Part shown: one piece after another, positions 10,765-21,432 of the stretch
Position numbering within the stretch: position 1 is the first letter of the stretch
Layout of the letters: each line of letters starts with the position of its first letter
NCBI RefSeq assembly: GCF_013408825.1
Contig: NZ_JACCBZ010000008.1
Location: 138,967-202,966 of the forward strand
DNA from: Mucilaginibacter tundrae
GTDB lineage: Bacteria; Bacteroidota; Bacteroidia; Sphingobacteriales; Sphingobacteriaceae
Direction of reading: 5' to 3'
Length of the DNA stretch: 64,000 nt
Notes under the pieces: model-generated
What the model was told of the DNA's origin: nothing
Databases searched by the model: none
What the model saw: only the letters and a program-made list of their open reading frames with translations
Made by a program: the position numbers and the translations under genes

Positions 10765-12009
10765 ATGGAATTATTGCGTTTTACAACTGCCGGTAGTGTT
10801 GATGATGGAAAAAGTACGTTAATCGGTCGTTTGTTATATGACTCAAAATCAATATTTGAAGATCAGATAGAGGCTGTAAAAAAATCAAGTGAGCGTAAAG
10901 GACTCACTCATGTAGATTTATCGCTACTAACAGATGGTTTACGTTCCGAACGTGAGCAAGGCATCACTATTGATGTGGCTTACCGCTACTTCGCTACCCC
11001 AAAACGCAAGTTTATTATTGCCGATACCCCGGGTCATATCCAATATACCCGCAACATGGTTACCGGAGCCTCAACCGCCAATTTAGCTTTAGTTTTGGTT
11101 GATGCCCGCCACGGGGTTATTGAGCAAACCTGTCGCCATTCATTTATCGCGTCGTTGCTTAAAATTCCACATGTTATTGTTTGTATCAATAAGATGGACT
11201 TGGTTGATTTTTCTGAAGAAGCTTACAATAAAGTAGTAGAGGAATATGAAGCATTTGCAAGCAAATTGGATATAACCGATATTCGATATATTCCGATTAG
11301 TGCCTTAAATGGCGATAACGTGGTAAACCGTTCCGAAAACATGGATTGGTACAAAGGTGCAAGTTTGTTAGATACCCTGGAAACTATCCACATCAGTAGC
11401 GATCAAAACCATATAGATGCCCGCTTCCCGGTACAAACCGTAATACGCCCGCATCAGGATGAATATCATGATTATCGTGCCTATGCTGGCCGTGTGGCAG
11501 GCGGTATTTTCCGTACAGGTGATGAGGTTACTGTTCTACCGTCTGGCTTAACATCCAAAATAAAATCTATCAATACCTTTGAAGGTGCTATTGATGAAGC
11601 GTTCTCGCCTATGTCGGTATCTATAAACTTAGAGGATGATATTGATGTTAGCCGTGGCGATATGATCGTTAAAACCAATAACGAGCCTGAAGTAGGGCAG
11701 GACCTGAACGTGTTATTATGCTGGATGGCCACAAAACCACCAAGACCGGGGGCGAAATATTATTTAAAAAGTACCACTAACGAAGTAATGGCAATTATTA
11801 AGGAAGTGACCTACAAAATAAATATTAATACTATGGAAAAACTCGATGAGGATACCAATATTAAGATGAATGATATGGCAATGGTTAAAATGCGCACTAC
11901 AAGACCATTGGTTTATGATGAATATCGTAAAAACAGGATAACCGGCTCACTAATATTAATTGATGATACTACTAACGAAACTGTTGCAGCGGGAACAATT
12001 CATTCGTAA
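10765..12009 (+). CDS. cysN: Sulfate adenylyltransferase subunit 1 (GTPase)
   Basis: Regulatory GTPase subunit of ATP sulfurylase (414 aa from the chosen start). Elongation-factor-type motifs are present: G1 G-S-V-D-D-G-K-S-T, switch region E-R-E-Q-G-I-T-I-D-V-A-Y-R-Y-F, G3 D-T-P-G-H and G4 N-K-M-D. C-terminal beta-barrel domains follow. There is no fused APS kinase, matching the separate cysC. The ATG at 10765 (preceded by AAAAAGAA) gives an N-terminus M-E-L-L-R-F-T-T-A-G-S-V-D that looks like the family; an in-frame TTG at 10744 would add 7 residues and cannot be excluded. Confidence 0.95.
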   Translation: MELLRFTTAGSVDDGKSTLIGRLLYDSKSIFEDQIEAVKKSSERKGLTHVDLSLLTDGLRSEREQGITIDVAYRYFATPKRKFIIADTPGHIQYTRNMVTGASTANLALVLVDARHGVIEQTCRHSFIASLLKIPHVIVCINKMDLVDFSEEAYNKVVEEYEAFASKLDITDIRYIPISALNGDNVVNRSENMDWYKGASLLDTLETIHISSDQNHIDARFPVQTVIRPHQDEYHDYRAYAGRVAGGIFRTGDEVTVLPSGLTSKIKSINTFEGAIDEAFSPMSVSINLEDDIDVSRGDMIVKTNNEPEVGQDLNVLLCWMATKPPRPGAKYYLKSTTNEVMAIIKEVTYKININTMEKLDEDTNIKMNDMAMVKMRTTRPLVYDEYRKNRITGSLILIDDTTNETVAAGTIHS

Positions 12010-12113
12010 ATTCGCTTTGAAAAAAATTAATAAATAAAATTATCTAAAACAAAAAGTTAATCAAATCCTTTATAGGTGCTGATCTATTCTAATAATTTAC
12101 ATTAAATTAATAT

Positions 12114-13229
12114 ATGAAAAAAGTTGCTCTAATTACAGGTATAACTGGCCAGGATGGCGCCTATCTTGCTGAACTGTTGCTATCCAAAGGATATGAAGTT
12201 CATGGAATAAAACGCAGAAGCTCATTATTCAATACTGATAGGATTGACCATTTATACCAGGATCCGCATGAAAGCAACTTAAAATTCATATTACATTACG
12301 GCGATCTTTCTGATTCAACTAACCTAATTCGTATCATACAACAGGTTCAGCCTGACGAAATTTACAATTTAGGTGCAATGTCGCACGTAAAAGTAAGTTT
12401 TGATACACCTGAATATACTGCTAATGCAGATGGCATAGGCACCCTGCGTTTGTTGGAGGCGATACGCATCCTAGGGCTAGTTAAAAAAACGAAAATATAC
12501 CAGGCATCAACATCCGAGCTATATGGGTTGGTTCAGGCTGTTCCGCAGTCCGAAACTACACCTTTCTATCCACGCTCGCCGTATGCGGTTGCCAAAATGT
12601 ACGCTTACTGGATTACAGTGAACTACCGCGAAGCTTATGGGATATTTGCTTCTAATGGTATCTTGTTTAACCATGAGAGCCCGCTTAGGGGTGAAACCTT
12701 TGTTACCCGTAAAATAACACGCGCTACGGCAAAAATAGCTACTGGATTGCAGGATAAATTGTTTTTAGGAAACTTGGATGCTGAACGCGACTGGGGACAT
12801 GCTAAAGATTATGTAGAGGCTATGTACCTGATATTACAACAGGATGTTGCTGAAGATTTTGTAATCGCGACGGGTGTTACTACTAAAGTAAGAGAGTTTG
12901 TAAGAATGTCATTTGCTGAAGTTGGCATCGCTATTGAATTTAAAGGAACTGGGGCTGATGAGAAAGGCTACGTAGTATCATGCTCAATGCCTGAGTATCA
13001 GTTGGAGACTGGTAAAGAAGTGGTTGCCGTTGATGCTGCTTACTTTAGACCGACAGAAGTGGACCTTTTAATCGGTGATCCTACTAAATCGCAAACTAAA
13101 TTAGGTTGGAAACCAAAATATGATCTGGCTGGTTTAGTAAAAGAGATGGTAGCAGCTGATCTTGAATTATTCAGAAAAGAAAAACTCTTAAAAGAATCCG
13201 GTTACTACATCAAAAATCAGTTTGAATAA
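12114..13229 (+). CDS. gmd: GDP-mannose 4,6-dehydratase
   Basis: Converts GDP-D-mannose to GDP-4-keto-6-deoxy-D-mannose, the first step to GDP-L-fucose (371 aa). It is an extended short-chain dehydrogenase: N-terminal NADP-binding [19 protein letters not shown] with the catalytic Ser/Thr-Glu region, and Y-x-x-x-K in S-P-Y-A-V-A-K. The [13 protein letters not shown] block is typical of Gmd. The next enzyme, Fcl, is encoded at 14563. A glycosyltransferase gene overlaps its stop by 8 bases, so the genes form an operon. Confidence 0.97.
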   Translation: MKKVALITGITGQDGAYLAELLLSKGYEVHGIKRRSSLFNTDRIDHLYQDPHESNLKFILHYGDLSDSTNLIRIIQQVQPDEIYNLGAMSHVKVSFDTPEYTANADGIGTLRLLEAIRILGLVKKTKIYQASTSELYGLVQAVPQSETTPFYPRSPYAVAKMYAYWITVNYREAYGIFASNGILFNHESPLRGETFVTRKITRATAKIATGLQDKLFLGNLDAERDWGHAKDYVEAMYLILQQDVAEDFVIATGVTTKVREFVRMSFAEVGIAIEFKGTGADEKGYVVSCSMPEYQLETGKEVVAVDAAYFRPTEVDLLIGDPTKSQTKLGWKPKYDLAGLVKEMVAADLELFRKEKLLKESGYYIKNQFE

Positions 13230-14484
13230 ACCATCTGCCAAAAAAAGTATATTACTTTTAAGTCATAATTTTTCGCCTGAACCAACTGGTATAGGCAAAT
13301 ACAATGGCGAAATGATGGACTGGCTTTGCAAAAATGGTTATAACACTACCGTTATAACCACTTTTCCATATTACCCTTTTTGGAAGGTACAGGCTCCTTA
13401 TACTAATAAATGGTATAAAAGGGAGCTTATCGAATATCCTGAACAAGGTACGGTTATGACAATTTACCGGTGCCCCATCTATATCCCGGCTTTCCCTACC
13501 GGCGCAAAACGCATGGTACAGGATATATTATTATGGCCGGTAAAGCTGATGGTGGTATTGCAGCAAATGCTATTTAAAAAAAAGCATGATCTGCTCATAA
13601 CTATCGCGCCGCCTTTTCACCTGGCAAACCTTGCTTTTTTTTATAGATTTTTCAAGGGTGGCAAAATTGATTATCATATTCAGGACTTACAGATAGAGGC
13701 AGCGCAGCAATTAAATATCTTAGGCGGTTCCAAGCTTTTCAATTTAATGTATAAAATTGAAAAGAAAATCCTTCGAAGCTCAGATTACGTGAGCACCATA
13801 TCCGAAGGAATGATGAAAAAAGTTGAGGAAAAAGCAGGCAGAAAAGTCCTTTTTTTTCCTAATTGGGCCGATACTTCATTTTTTTATCCTTTGGATGACA
13901 GGGATGCAGCTAAAAAACAATGGGGATTTACGCCTGAAGATCAGATATGTTTATATTCAGGCAGTATCGGCGAAAAACAAGGTTTAGAAAGTATAATTTA
14001 TGCGGCTGAGATATTAAAAGATCAACAGCGAATTAAATTTGTTATCGCGGGTTCTGGGCCTTATAAAGCTAACTTAACCGAACTTGCCGATGTCAGGGGC
14101 TTAAACAATGTAATCTTTTTTCCCTTGCAGCATAAAGAACATTTTAATGCGTTTTTAAATATGGCCGATGTGCACCTTATCATTCAAAAAGGTAATGCGA
14201 GCGAGTTGGTGATGCCCTCAAAACTAACAACCATATTAGCAGTTGGCGGTGTTAGTATTGTTACAGCCCCGCATGGCACCAGTTTGGAGCAGGTAATAAA
14301 TGAAAACAATGTAGGGATGGTTACCACGCCCGATGATACGGAGGAGTTGGCAACTGCTATACAAAACATACTAACTAAGGACTTGGATGAAATGCGGCAA
14401 AATGCCCGCCATTACGCGTTGAAATATTTAAATATTGATAATGTAATGCGAACATTTTTGAATGATGTTGGCATGCAGGAATAA
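13222..14484 (+). CDS. WcaI-type glycosyltransferase (GT4)
   Basis: Family 4 glycosyltransferase (420 aa) resembling colanic-acid WcaI, a predicted fucosyltransferase in E. coli; the actual sugar is unknown. N-terminal domain [17 protein letters not shown]-terminal nucleotide-sugar domain with Y-S-G-S-I-G-x-K-Q-G-L-E-S-I and a late [10 protein letters not shown] region. The start must be the TTG at 13222, inside the end of gmd (8-base overlap), since the first in-frame ATG falls beyond the conserved N-terminus. It sits between gmd and fcl, consistent with transferring fucose or a related sugar in a surface polysaccharide. Confidence 0.88.
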   Translation: MNKPSAKKSILLLSHNFSPEPTGIGKYNGEMMDWLCKNGYNTTVITTFPYYPFWKVQAPYTNKWYKRELIEYPEQGTVMTIYRCPIYIPAFPTGAKRMVQDILLWPVKLMVVLQQMLFKKKHDLLITIAPPFHLANLAFFYRFFKGGKIDYHIQDLQIEAAQQLNILGGSKLFNLMYKIEKKILRSSDYVSTISEGMMKKVEEKAGRKVLFFPNWADTSFFYPLDDRDAAKKQWGFTPEDQICLYSGSIGEKQGLESIIYAAEILKDQQRIKFVIAGSGPYKANLTELADVRGLNNVIFFPLQHKEHFNAFLNMADVHLIIQKGNASELVMPSKLTTILAVGGVSIVTAPHGTSLEQVINENNVGMVTTPDDTEELATAIQNILTKDLDEMRQNARHYALKYLNIDNVMRTFLNDVGMQE

Positions 14485-14562
14485 CGCTGAATAAATAGGA
14501 TACAGCTTTTTATGTTATACGGCTTATAAAACAAACTAAAAAATCAGGACATTTGCAATACA

Positions 14563-15507
14563 ATGGATAAACAAGCGAAAATATATATAGCGGGCCATAA
14601 AGGTATGGTCGGTTCGGCTATATACCGTAAACTGGTTAAAGAAGGATTTACCAATTTTGTAACCCGTAGCTCGCCGGAGCTTGATTTGCGCAACCAACAG
14701 CAGGTAAGCGACTTTTTCGCGCAGGAAAAGCCCGATTATGTATTTTTAGCCGCGGCTAAAGTAGGGGGGATTATAGCAAACAACACCTACCGTGCTGATT
14801 TTTTATATGATAATCTGCAGATACAAAACAATGTTATCCATAGCGCTTATGTAAACGAGGTTAAAAAACTGATGTTTTTAGGCTCGAGCTGTATCTATCC
14901 AAAAATGGCTCCTCAACCTTTAAAGGAGGAATATTTACTAACCGGCCCGCTGGAAGAAACCAACGAGCCTTATGCCATAGCCAAAATAGCGGGTATTAAA
15001 ATGTGCGATGCTTACCGCGATCAATATGGTTGTAACTATATATCGGTGATGCCAACCAATTTATATGGCTTAAATGATAATTATCATCCTCAAAACTCGC
15101 ATGTATTGCCGGCATTAATTCGCCGCTTTCATGAAGCAAAAGAGCAAAATACTGCAGAAGTGATCATTTGGGGAACAGGATCGCCAAAACGCGAGTTTTT
15201 GTTTGCCGATGATTTAGCAGAAGCATGCTATTATCTAATGCAAAACTATAACGAACCAGGCTTGGTTAATATTGGCACCGGCGAAGATCTTACCATAAAA
15301 GACCTGGCATTACTGATAAAGCAAATAATAGGTTATACCGGCGAAATAAAATTTGATACCGCGAAACCAGATGGCACACCGCGCAAATTGATGGATGTAA
15401 CAAAATTAACTAATGCCGGTTGGAAATACCACACCACACTTGAGCAAGGAATAGCTTTAGCTTACCAGGATTTTTTAAGCAAAGGTTTGTTAGTGGCAGA
15501 GCGGTAA
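14563..15507 (+). CDS. fcl: GDP-L-fucose synthase
   Basis: Epimerase/reductase (314 aa) that turns GDP-4-keto-6-deoxy-mannose into GDP-L-fucose with NADPH. Visible are [10 protein letters not shown] (Rossmann loop), the long A-A-A-K-V-G-G-I segment, G-S-S-C-I-Y-P, Y-x-x-x-K in P-Y-A-I-A-K, and P-T-N-L-Y-G-x-N-D-N-Y-H-P. It completes the GDP-fucose pathway begun by gmd. A -7-like GACATTTG (14548-14555) lies 7 bases before the ATG, so transcription may start very near the start codon. Confidence 0.97.
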   Translation: MDKQAKIYIAGHKGMVGSAIYRKLVKEGFTNFVTRSSPELDLRNQQQVSDFFAQEKPDYVFLAAAKVGGIIANNTYRADFLYDNLQIQNNVIHSAYVNEVKKLMFLGSSCIYPKMAPQPLKEEYLLTGPLEETNEPYAIAKIAGIKMCDAYRDQYGCNYISVMPTNLYGLNDNYHPQNSHVLPALIRRFHEAKEQNTAEVIIWGTGSPKREFLFADDLAEACYYLMQNYNEPGLVNIGTGEDLTIKDLALLIKQIIGYTGEIKFDTAKPDGTPRKLMDVTKLTNAGWKYHTTLEQGIALAYQDFLSKGLLVAER

Positions 15508-15553
15508 ACAATACCGTTTACAAGAGCGATTGATAGCTAATCACTAAAATTAT

Positions 15554-15561
15554 TACCTTTG
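15554..15561 (+). promoter_or_regulatory. Promoter -7 box for rfbB
   Basis: TACCTTTG fits the Bacteroidota -7 consensus TAnnTTTG exactly; a TTG at 15530-15532 is a possible -33 element. The box includes the TTG at 15559 that an ORF finder would take as the rfbB start. The ATG at 15577 is therefore the better start. Confidence 0.6.
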
Positions 15562-15576
15562 ACCTTTAATATCACT

Positions 15577-16629
15577 ATGAAAAAAGTTATGATCACCGGC
15601 GGTGCCGGATTTATAGGTTCGCACGTTGTTCGCAGGTTTGTTACTCAGCATCCTGATTATTTGATTGTAAACGTTGATGCGCTTACCTATGCAGGTAATC
15701 TGGAGAACCTGGAAGATATTGAGCACGCCCAAAATTACATTTTTGAAAAAGCTGATATAAAAGATAGCACCCGTATTGCCGAAATATTTGATAAATATGA
15801 AATCACCGATGTGGTGCATTTAGCGGCAGAATCACATGTGGATAGGTCAATTCTGAGTCCGATGGATTTTGTTTACACCAATGTAATCGGGACAGTTACC
15901 CTGCTTGATATTGCCAAAAATAAATGGAAAGGCGATTATGAAAATCATCTCTTCTACCATATCTCAACTGATGAAGTTTATGGTGCATTAGGCGAAACTG
16001 GCCTATTTACCGAGGAAACCAAGTACGATCCGCACTCGCCTTACAGCGCGAGCAAGGCAGCTTCTGATCATTTTGTTAGGGCTTATTATGATACTTACGG
16101 TTTACAAGTTGTAGTATCAAACTGCTCAAATAATTATGGCCCGAATCATTTTCCTGAGAAGCTGATCCCGCTATCCATCAACAATATCATTAATAACAAA
16201 CCACTGCCTGTTTACGGCGATGGTAAATATACCCGGGACTGGTTGTACGTTATCGACCACGCCATCGCTATCGACTTGATTTTCCACAAAGGTAAAAAGG
16301 GCGATACTTATAACATTGGTGGTTTTAACGAATGGCAAAACATTGATCTGGTACATTTGTTATGCAAGCAGATGGATGAGAAGCTAGGCAGGCCCGAAGG
16401 CACAAGTGAAAAATTGATAACTTTTGTAAAAGATCGTCCCGGCCATGATTTGCGTTATGCTATCGATGCCAATAAGATCAACAAAGAGCTTGGTTGGAGC
16501 CCGTCAGTAACTTTTGAGCAGGGGCTTTCGGCTACGATCGACTGGTTCCTATCAAATAAAAAATGGCTTGATAATGTCACCAGCGGCGCATATGCCAAAT
16601 ATTACGATAACCAATACGAAAACCGCTAG
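15577..16629 (+). CDS. rfbB: dTDP-glucose 4,6-dehydratase
   Basis: Second step of dTDP-L-rhamnose synthesis (350 aa): dTDP-glucose to dTDP-4-keto-6-deoxyglucose, NAD-dependent. G-G-A-G-F-I-G-S-H-V-V-R near the N-terminus binds NAD. S-T-D-E-V-Y-G carries the catalytic Thr-Asp-Glu, and Y-S-A-S-K-A the Tyr-Lys pair. N-C-S-N-N-Y-G-P-N-H-F-P-E-K-L-I-P and Y-G-D-G-K-Y-T-R-D-W-L-Y-V are diagnostic. The ATG at 15577 is preferred because the upstream TTG lies within a promoter box. rfbC starts 24 bases downstream. Confidence 0.97.
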   Translation: MKKVMITGGAGFIGSHVVRRFVTQHPDYLIVNVDALTYAGNLENLEDIEHAQNYIFEKADIKDSTRIAEIFDKYEITDVVHLAAESHVDRSILSPMDFVYTNVIGTVTLLDIAKNKWKGDYENHLFYHISTDEVYGALGETGLFTEETKYDPHSPYSASKAASDHFVRAYYDTYGLQVVVSNCSNNYGPNHFPEKLIPLSINNIINNKPLPVYGDGKYTRDWLYVIDHAIAIDLIFHKGKKGDTYNIGGFNEWQNIDLVHLLCKQMDEKLGRPEGTSEKLITFVKDRPGHDLRYAIDANKINKELGWSPSVTFEQGLSATIDWFLSNKKWLDNVTSGAYAKYYDNQYENR

Positions 16630-16653
16630 TTTTAGCGTAATCACTATATAATA

Positions 16654-17208
16654 ATGACCATAACACCTACCCCATTAGCGGGATGTTTTATACTTACACC
16701 ACGTGTTTTTAACGATGAGCGCGGGCATTTTTTTGAGTCTTTCAATCAACGCTCCTTTGCCGAAGCGGTTGACAGCAATGTAATTTTTGTACAGGATAAC
16801 CAATCTTTCTCAACCAAAGGAGTGTTACGCGGTTTGCACTTACAAAAAGGCGAGCACGCTCAGTCAAAATTGGTAAGGGTAACGCAAGGCGAGGTGCAAG
16901 ATGTAGCAATTGATCTGCGTAAAAGCTCACCCACTTATGGCCAGTACGTTTCGGTAATACTATCGGCACAAAACCATCAGCAGCTTTTTATACCTAAAGG
17001 ATTTGGCCACGGATTTTTAGTATTAAGCCCGAGTGCTATTTTTCAGTACAAATGTGACAATTACTACAATAAAGAATCAGAAGGTGGTTTGCATTATGCC
17101 GATCCATCAATAGATATAAAATGGGAGCTTGGCGAAAGCGAACTTGTGGTATCAGAAAAAGATAAGGAATTGCCGTTTTTAAAAGACGCAAGTGATTTTG
17201 GATTTTAA
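16654..17208 (+). CDS. rfbC: dTDP-4-dehydrorhamnose 3,5-epimerase
   Basis: Epimerises C3 and C5 of dTDP-4-keto-6-deoxyglucose (184 aa, cupin fold). Family marks: D-E-R-G-H-F-F-E-S-F-N, Q-D-N-Q-S-F-S-x-K-G-V-L-R-G-L-H-L-Q (catalytic His), A-Q-S-K-L-V-R-V-T-Q-G-E-V-x-D-V-A-I-D-L-R, and P-K-G-F-G-H-G-F. Lies in the contiguous rfbB-rfbC-rfbD-rfbA run; rfbD begins 17 bases after its stop. Confidence 0.96.
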   Translation: MTITPTPLAGCFILTPRVFNDERGHFFESFNQRSFAEAVDSNVIFVQDNQSFSTKGVLRGLHLQKGEHAQSKLVRVTQGEVQDVAIDLRKSSPTYGQYVSVILSAQNHQQLFIPKGFGHGFLVLSPSAIFQYKCDNYYNKESEGGLHYADPSIDIKWELGESELVVSEKDKELPFLKDASDFGF

Positions 17209-17224
17209 AAACAAGCATAACCTG

Positions 17225-18082
17225 ATGGAAAATATTGTAGTATTTGGTGCAGCCGGTCAATTAGGCCAATGCTTAAAAAAAGTAGCCGGGGAAAAAGGAA
17301 TAAATAATATTCATTTTTTACCCGAGAACGAGGCAAACATACTTGATACCGCAGCCATCGAGAAAACCTTTAGCCATTATAAGCCAGCTTACGCTATAAA
17401 CTGTGCTGCCTACACAGCGGTTGACAAAGCCGAAGATGAGCTTGATTTAGCCCGTAAAATAAACAAAACCGGCGCTGAGAACCTTGCCATCGCATGTAAG
17501 GCACATAGCACTATATTAGTCCATATTTCAACCGATTTCGTTTTTAAAGGTAATACCCCTGATCCGCTTGTTGAGGAAGATGTAGCCGAGCCAATTAGTG
17601 TTTATGGCCTAACCAAACTGGAGGGCGAGCGGGATATTGTTAGGATATTGCCCGGGCATTTCATTATCCGCACTAGTTGGTTGTACTCAGAATTCGGAAA
17701 TAACTTTGTTAAAACCATGCTTAAGCTCGGTGCCGAACGCGATCTGCTTAAAATAATAGCCGATCAGGTAGGTACACCAACTTATGGTATCGACCTTGCT
17801 GCCTGTGTACTTGATATTATATCATCAGGGAAAACTGAATACGGCATTTATCATTACAGTAACGAGGGAGTAACCTCATGGTACGATTTTGCTAAAGGAA
17901 TATTTGATCTTTCGGCAACAGAAGTAAAAATATTACCTATTCGCACATCCGAATATCCTACCAAGGCAACCCGCCCGGCTTATTCGGTTATGGATAAAAC
18001 AAAAATTAAACATACATTTAATATGGAGATACCGTACTGGCGGGATAGCCTGGCGGTATGTATTGAAAGACTCAAAAATTAA
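17225..18082 (+). CDS. rfbD: dTDP-4-dehydrorhamnose reductase
   Basis: Last enzyme of dTDP-L-rhamnose synthesis, NADPH-dependent (285 aa from the chosen start). N-terminal [30 protein letters not shown]-x-x-K in V-Y-G-L-T-K, and R-T-S-W-L-Y-S. The ATG at 17225 puts [11 protein letters not shown] at the start, as expected; the GTG at 17192, inside rfbC, is in frame but less likely. rfbA follows 13 bases later. Confidence 0.95.
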   Translation: MENIVVFGAAGQLGQCLKKVAGEKGINNIHFLPENEANILDTAAIEKTFSHYKPAYAINCAAYTAVDKAEDELDLARKINKTGAENLAIACKAHSTILVHISTDFVFKGNTPDPLVEEDVAEPISVYGLTKLEGERDIVRILPGHFIIRTSWLYSEFGNNFVKTMLKLGAERDLLKIIADQVGTPTYGIDLAACVLDIISSGKTEYGIYHYSNEGVTSWYDFAKGIFDLSATEVKILPIRTSEYPTKATRPAYSVMDKTKIKHTFNMEIPYWRDSLAVCIERLKN

Positions 18083-18095
18083 TATCAAATCCCAA

Positions 18096-18959
18096 ATGAA
18101 AGGAATAATACTTGCCGGCGGATCAGGAACACGCTTATATCCTATAACTAAAGCTATCAGCAAACAATTAATGCCGATATACGATAAGCCGATGATCTAT
18201 TATCCACTTTCGGTATTGATGCTGGCCGGGATAAAAGAAGTATTGATTATTACCACACCGGAAGATCAGGATGGTTTTATCCGTTTGTTAGGTAATGGGT
18301 CTGAACTGGGTTGCCGCTTTGAATTTGCTGTACAGGAAGTGCCAAACGGATTGGCACAAGCCTTTGTAATAGGTGAGAAGTTTATTGGTGACGATAAAGC
18401 CGCGCTTGTTTTGGGCGATAATATATTTTATGGTTCAGGGTTCAGCAAACTGATACAAAGCTTTAACGATGTTGATGGCGCTGCTATTTTCGCCTATCCG
18501 GTTTCTGATCCAGAACGTTATGGCGTAGTGGAGTTTGATGCTGATTTTAAAGCTATCTCTATCGAAGAAAAACCTTTGGCGCCAAAATCACATTATGCTG
18601 TGCCGGGCCTATATTTTTATGATAATTCGGTGGTGGAAATCGCAAAAAATATTGCACCATCTCCACGCGGGGAATATGAAATAACCGACGTTAACAAAGA
18701 ATACCTTAAACGCGGCAACCTGCATGTAGGTGTAATGGATAGGGGTATGGCCTGGTTAGATACCGGTACGTTCGACTCATTAAGCGATGCATCAGAGTTT
18801 GTTCGTGTAATAGAAAAAAGGCAGGATACAAAAATTGGTTGTATTGAGGAAATTGCTTACCGTATGGGTTTTATTAATCGCGATGAGTTAATGGCCCTAG
18901 CCGAAAAATATATCAAAAGCGGTTACGGAAAATATCTTAAAAATTTACCGGTAAAATAA
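18096..18959 (+). CDS. rfbA: Glucose-1-phosphate thymidylyltransferase
   Basis: Makes dTDP-glucose from dTTP and glucose-1-phosphate, the first committed step to dTDP-rhamnose (287 aa). The N-terminal nucleotidyltransferase signature [16 protein letters not shown] begins at residue 3. [23 protein letters not shown] and I-E-E-K-P follow. With rfbB, rfbC and rfbD the pathway is complete in one operon. The ATG at 18096 is used; the TTG at 18063 would overlap rfbD and adds residues not typical of the family. Confidence 0.97.
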   Translation: MKGIILAGGSGTRLYPITKAISKQLMPIYDKPMIYYPLSVLMLAGIKEVLIITTPEDQDGFIRLLGNGSELGCRFEFAVQEVPNGLAQAFVIGEKFIGDDKAALVLGDNIFYGSGFSKLIQSFNDVDGAAIFAYPVSDPERYGVVEFDADFKAISIEEKPLAPKSHYAVPGLYFYDNSVVEIAKNIAPSPRGEYEITDVNKEYLKRGNLHVGVMDRGMAWLDTGTFDSLSDASEFVRVIEKRQDTKIGCIEEIAYRMGFINRDELMALAEKYIKSGYGKYLKNLPVK

Positions 18960-19052
18960 TCCTGATTAGCCGATTGGCGGATGTGTTGATAACAGCAATG
19001 TCAATTCGCCGATTCATGTTAATTCATTCGTGAAATTTGTGTCTATTTGCTT

Positions 19053-20891
19053 ATGGGTTATCCAAGTTTACAAGCCTGTGTTGCTGATCTCGAAAAACAT
19101 GGCCGCTTAATACGCATTAAGGAAGAGGTTGATCCTCACTTGCAAATGGCCGCGATACACCTGCGTGTTTTTGAAAACCAGGGCCCCGCGATTTTGTTTG
19201 AAAACGTAAAGGGCAGTAAATTTCCTGCGGTATCAAACCTGTTCGGTACCCTTGATCGGTCTAAATTTATTTTCAGGGATACGTTGGATAAGATCAAAAC
19301 TTTGGTCGACCTAAAATCGGATCCTATCAAAGCAATAAAAAATCCTTTTAAATATGCTAATGTAGGGCTTACCGCTTTATCGGCACTGCCAATGAAAGTA
19401 GGTAAAGGATCGCCAATCAATTTTGGTCGTACCCATATCAGTGAAATCCCTCAAATAGTTAACTGGCCTAATGATGGTGGCCCGTTTGTCACCATGCCCC
19501 AGGTTTATACCGAAGATGCCGATAAGCCGGGCATCATGAATGCTAACTTAGGTATGTATCGCATCCAGTTAGCAGGGAATGATTATGTGCCTGATAAAGA
19601 AATCGGGCTGCATTATCAGTTACATAGGGGTATAGGTGTGCATCAAACCAAAGCAAACGCGAAAGGCCAGCCTTTAAAAGTGAGCATATTTGTAGGCGGC
19701 CCTCCATCACACCCGGTGGCAGCGGTTATGCCTTTGCCCGAAGGTTTATCTGAAATGACTTTCGCGGGAGCCTTAGGTAACCGCCGTTTCAGGTATTTTT
19801 ATGATGCCGAAGGTTTTTGTATTTCAGCAGATGCTGATTTTGTGATCACCGGAACGGTTATGCCTCTTGAAAATAAACCCGAAGGCCCTTTTGGGGATCA
19901 CCTGGGATACTATAGCTTAAAGCACCCATTCCCTTTAATGAAGGTGCATAACGTCTACCACAAAAAGAATGCGATTTGGTCATTCACTGTAGTGGGCAGG
20001 CCACCGCAGGAAGATACCAGCTTCGGCGCGTTGATTCATGAAATAACAGGATCGGCTATGCCAAAAGAAATACCCGGTTTGCATGCCGTAAACGCGGTTG
20101 ATGCGGCTGGAGTTCACCCTTTGTTATTTGCCATCGGCAGCGAACGCTATACGCCCTACATCAAAGAACGCCAACCACAGGAGATACTCACCATAGCTAA
20201 CCATATTTTGGGCACAGGCCAGTTAAGTTTGGCAAAGTACCTGTTTATCGCCGCCAAGGAAGATGACCCTTCTTTAAATGTGAATGACATTGGCGGGTTT
20301 TTAAAACACATATTGCAGCGCGTTGACCTTACAAGAGATCTTCACTTCTACACCAAAACCACCATTGATACGCTTGATTATAGCGGCGACGGTTTAAATA
20401 CAGGCAGTAAAGTTGCTATTACAGTGGCTGGTGATATAAAAAGAGAACTTTGGACAGAGTTACCTGCAAACTTTACTATGCCTCGTCCGTTTACTACTTT
20501 TAAAATGGTAATGCCGGGTGTGCTGGCGCTAGAAATACCTAAACACATAAATGACAAAGATATTAGCGATATGCTGAGCATTTTGGATGAGCATTTTATG
20601 GATGCCGATTTAAATGGCTTGCCACTAATAGTGCTTTGCGATGATGCCGCTTTTACAGCGCAAAATTTAGATAATTTTGTTTGGGTAACCTTTACGCGTA
20701 GCAACCCATCGCGTGATATTTATGGTGTGCATAGTTTTACCGAACATAAACATTGGGGTTGTAAAGGGTCGCTGATAATAAATGCCAGAATAAAACGGCA
20801 CCATGCACCGGTATTGGAAAAAGACCCCGAAGTGGAAAAACTGGTTGATAAGATGGGTGAAAAAGGTGGTGTGTTGCACTGGATTATATAA
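19053..20891 (+). CDS. UbiD family decarboxylase
   Basis: Prenylated-FMN-dependent decarboxylase of the UbiD family (612 aa). Seen: N-terminal G-Y-P-S-L-Q-A-C-V-A-D-L-E-K-H-G-R-L, a G-P-F-G-D-H-L-G-Y-Y-S block, and W-S-F-T-V-V-G-R-P-P-Q-E-D-T-S-F-G. In menaquinone-using Bacteroidota such proteins are often labelled menaquinone-biosynthesis decarboxylases; the substrate cannot be read from the sequence. Start ATG 19053 gives M-G-Y-P; the TTG at 19047 is part of a promoter-like TATTTG sequence. Possibly co-transcribed with the S4 gene downstream, with a palindromic repeat between them. Confidence 0.88.
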   Translation: MGYPSLQACVADLEKHGRLIRIKEEVDPHLQMAAIHLRVFENQGPAILFENVKGSKFPAVSNLFGTLDRSKFIFRDTLDKIKTLVDLKSDPIKAIKNPFKYANVGLTALSALPMKVGKGSPINFGRTHISEIPQIVNWPNDGGPFVTMPQVYTEDADKPGIMNANLGMYRIQLAGNDYVPDKEIGLHYQLHRGIGVHQTKANAKGQPLKVSIFVGGPPSHPVAAVMPLPEGLSEMTFAGALGNRRFRYFYDAEGFCISADADFVITGTVMPLENKPEGPFGDHLGYYSLKHPFPLMKVHNVYHKKNAIWSFTVVGRPPQEDTSFGALIHEITGSAMPKEIPGLHAVNAVDAAGVHPLLFAIGSERYTPYIKERQPQEILTIANHILGTGQLSLAKYLFIAAKEDDPSLNVNDIGGFLKHILQRVDLTRDLHFYTKTTIDTLDYSGDGLNTGSKVAITVAGDIKRELWTELPANFTMPRPFTTFKMVMPGVLALEIPKHINDKDISDMLSILDEHFMDADLNGLPLIVLCDDAAFTAQNLDNFVWVTFTRSNPSRDIYGVHSFTEHKHWGCKGSLIINARIKRHHAPVLEKDPEVEKLVDKMGEKGGVLHWII

Positions 20892-20892
20892 G

Positions 20893-20970
20893 CCCACCCA
20901 AATCCTCCCCGGTAGGGAGGACTTAAAAGACAAAATAAAAAGTCTCCTCTACCGGGAGAGATTTAGAGGG
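20893..20970. repeat. REP-like palindrome CCTCCCCGGTAGGGAGG type
   Basis: AAATCCTCCCCGGTAGGGAG (from 20900) and CTCTACCGGGAGAGATTT (to 20964) are inverted copies matching at about 20 of 25 positions around an A-rich loop. Outer CCC/GGG flanks extend the stem. It begins right after the ubiD-family stop and ends 10 bases before the S4 gene start, so it would form a long hairpin in any joint transcript. Confidence 0.6.
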
Positions 20971-20979
20971 CTATGCTCA

Positions 20980-21396
20980 ATGGCTGAAAAAGAAAAATTA
21001 AGAATAGACAAATACCTGTGGTCCATACGTGCATTTAAAACCCGCACGCTGGCATCTGATGCTTGCAAAGCCGGTAGGGTAAAATTGGATGGTAACAACA
21101 TCAAGCCATCGCACGAAGTAAAAGTGGGCGAGGTATACCAGGTATCAAAAGGCTTGGAACGCAAAGTGATAAAAGTGACAGGTTTGTTAGAGAGCAGGGT
21201 AGATGCTAAAACCGCTGTTTCCTTTTATGAAGATATTACACCGCTTGAGCAAACCACAGCCTATAAATCCATGTTCAACGCGCCGGTATTAACCCGAGAC
21301 AGAGGTACAGGCCGCCCGACCAAAAGAGACCGACGGGAAATTGACGACCTGAAGGATGATTTCTTCAGCACTCCAGACGATAAAGAACAAGAATAA
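20980..21396 (+). CDS. S4-domain RNA-binding protein, Hsp15-like
   Basis: 138 aa. N-terminal S4 fold (about residues 7-65): L-R-I-D-K-Y-L-W-S-I-R-A-F-K-T-R-T-L-A-x-D-A-C-K-A-G-R-V-K-L-D-G-x-x-I-K-P-S-x-E-V-K-V-G-E, followed by a basic and then acidic tail (T-G-R-P-T-K-R-D-R-R). It resembles heat-shock protein Hsp15 (HslR), which binds stalled 50S subunits. Start ATG 20980; the open frame extends upstream into the UbiD-family gene and the palindrome, but the homology begins here. Confidence 0.87.
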   Translation: MAEKEKLRIDKYLWSIRAFKTRTLASDACKAGRVKLDGNNIKPSHEVKVGEVYQVSKGLERKVIKVTGLLESRVDAKTAVSFYEDITPLEQTTAYKSMFNAPVLTRDRGTGRPTKRDRREIDDLKDDFFSTPDDKEQE

Positions 21397-21432
21397 TAAA
21401 ACCGATATTTACAAAAGATAATCAACGTATAA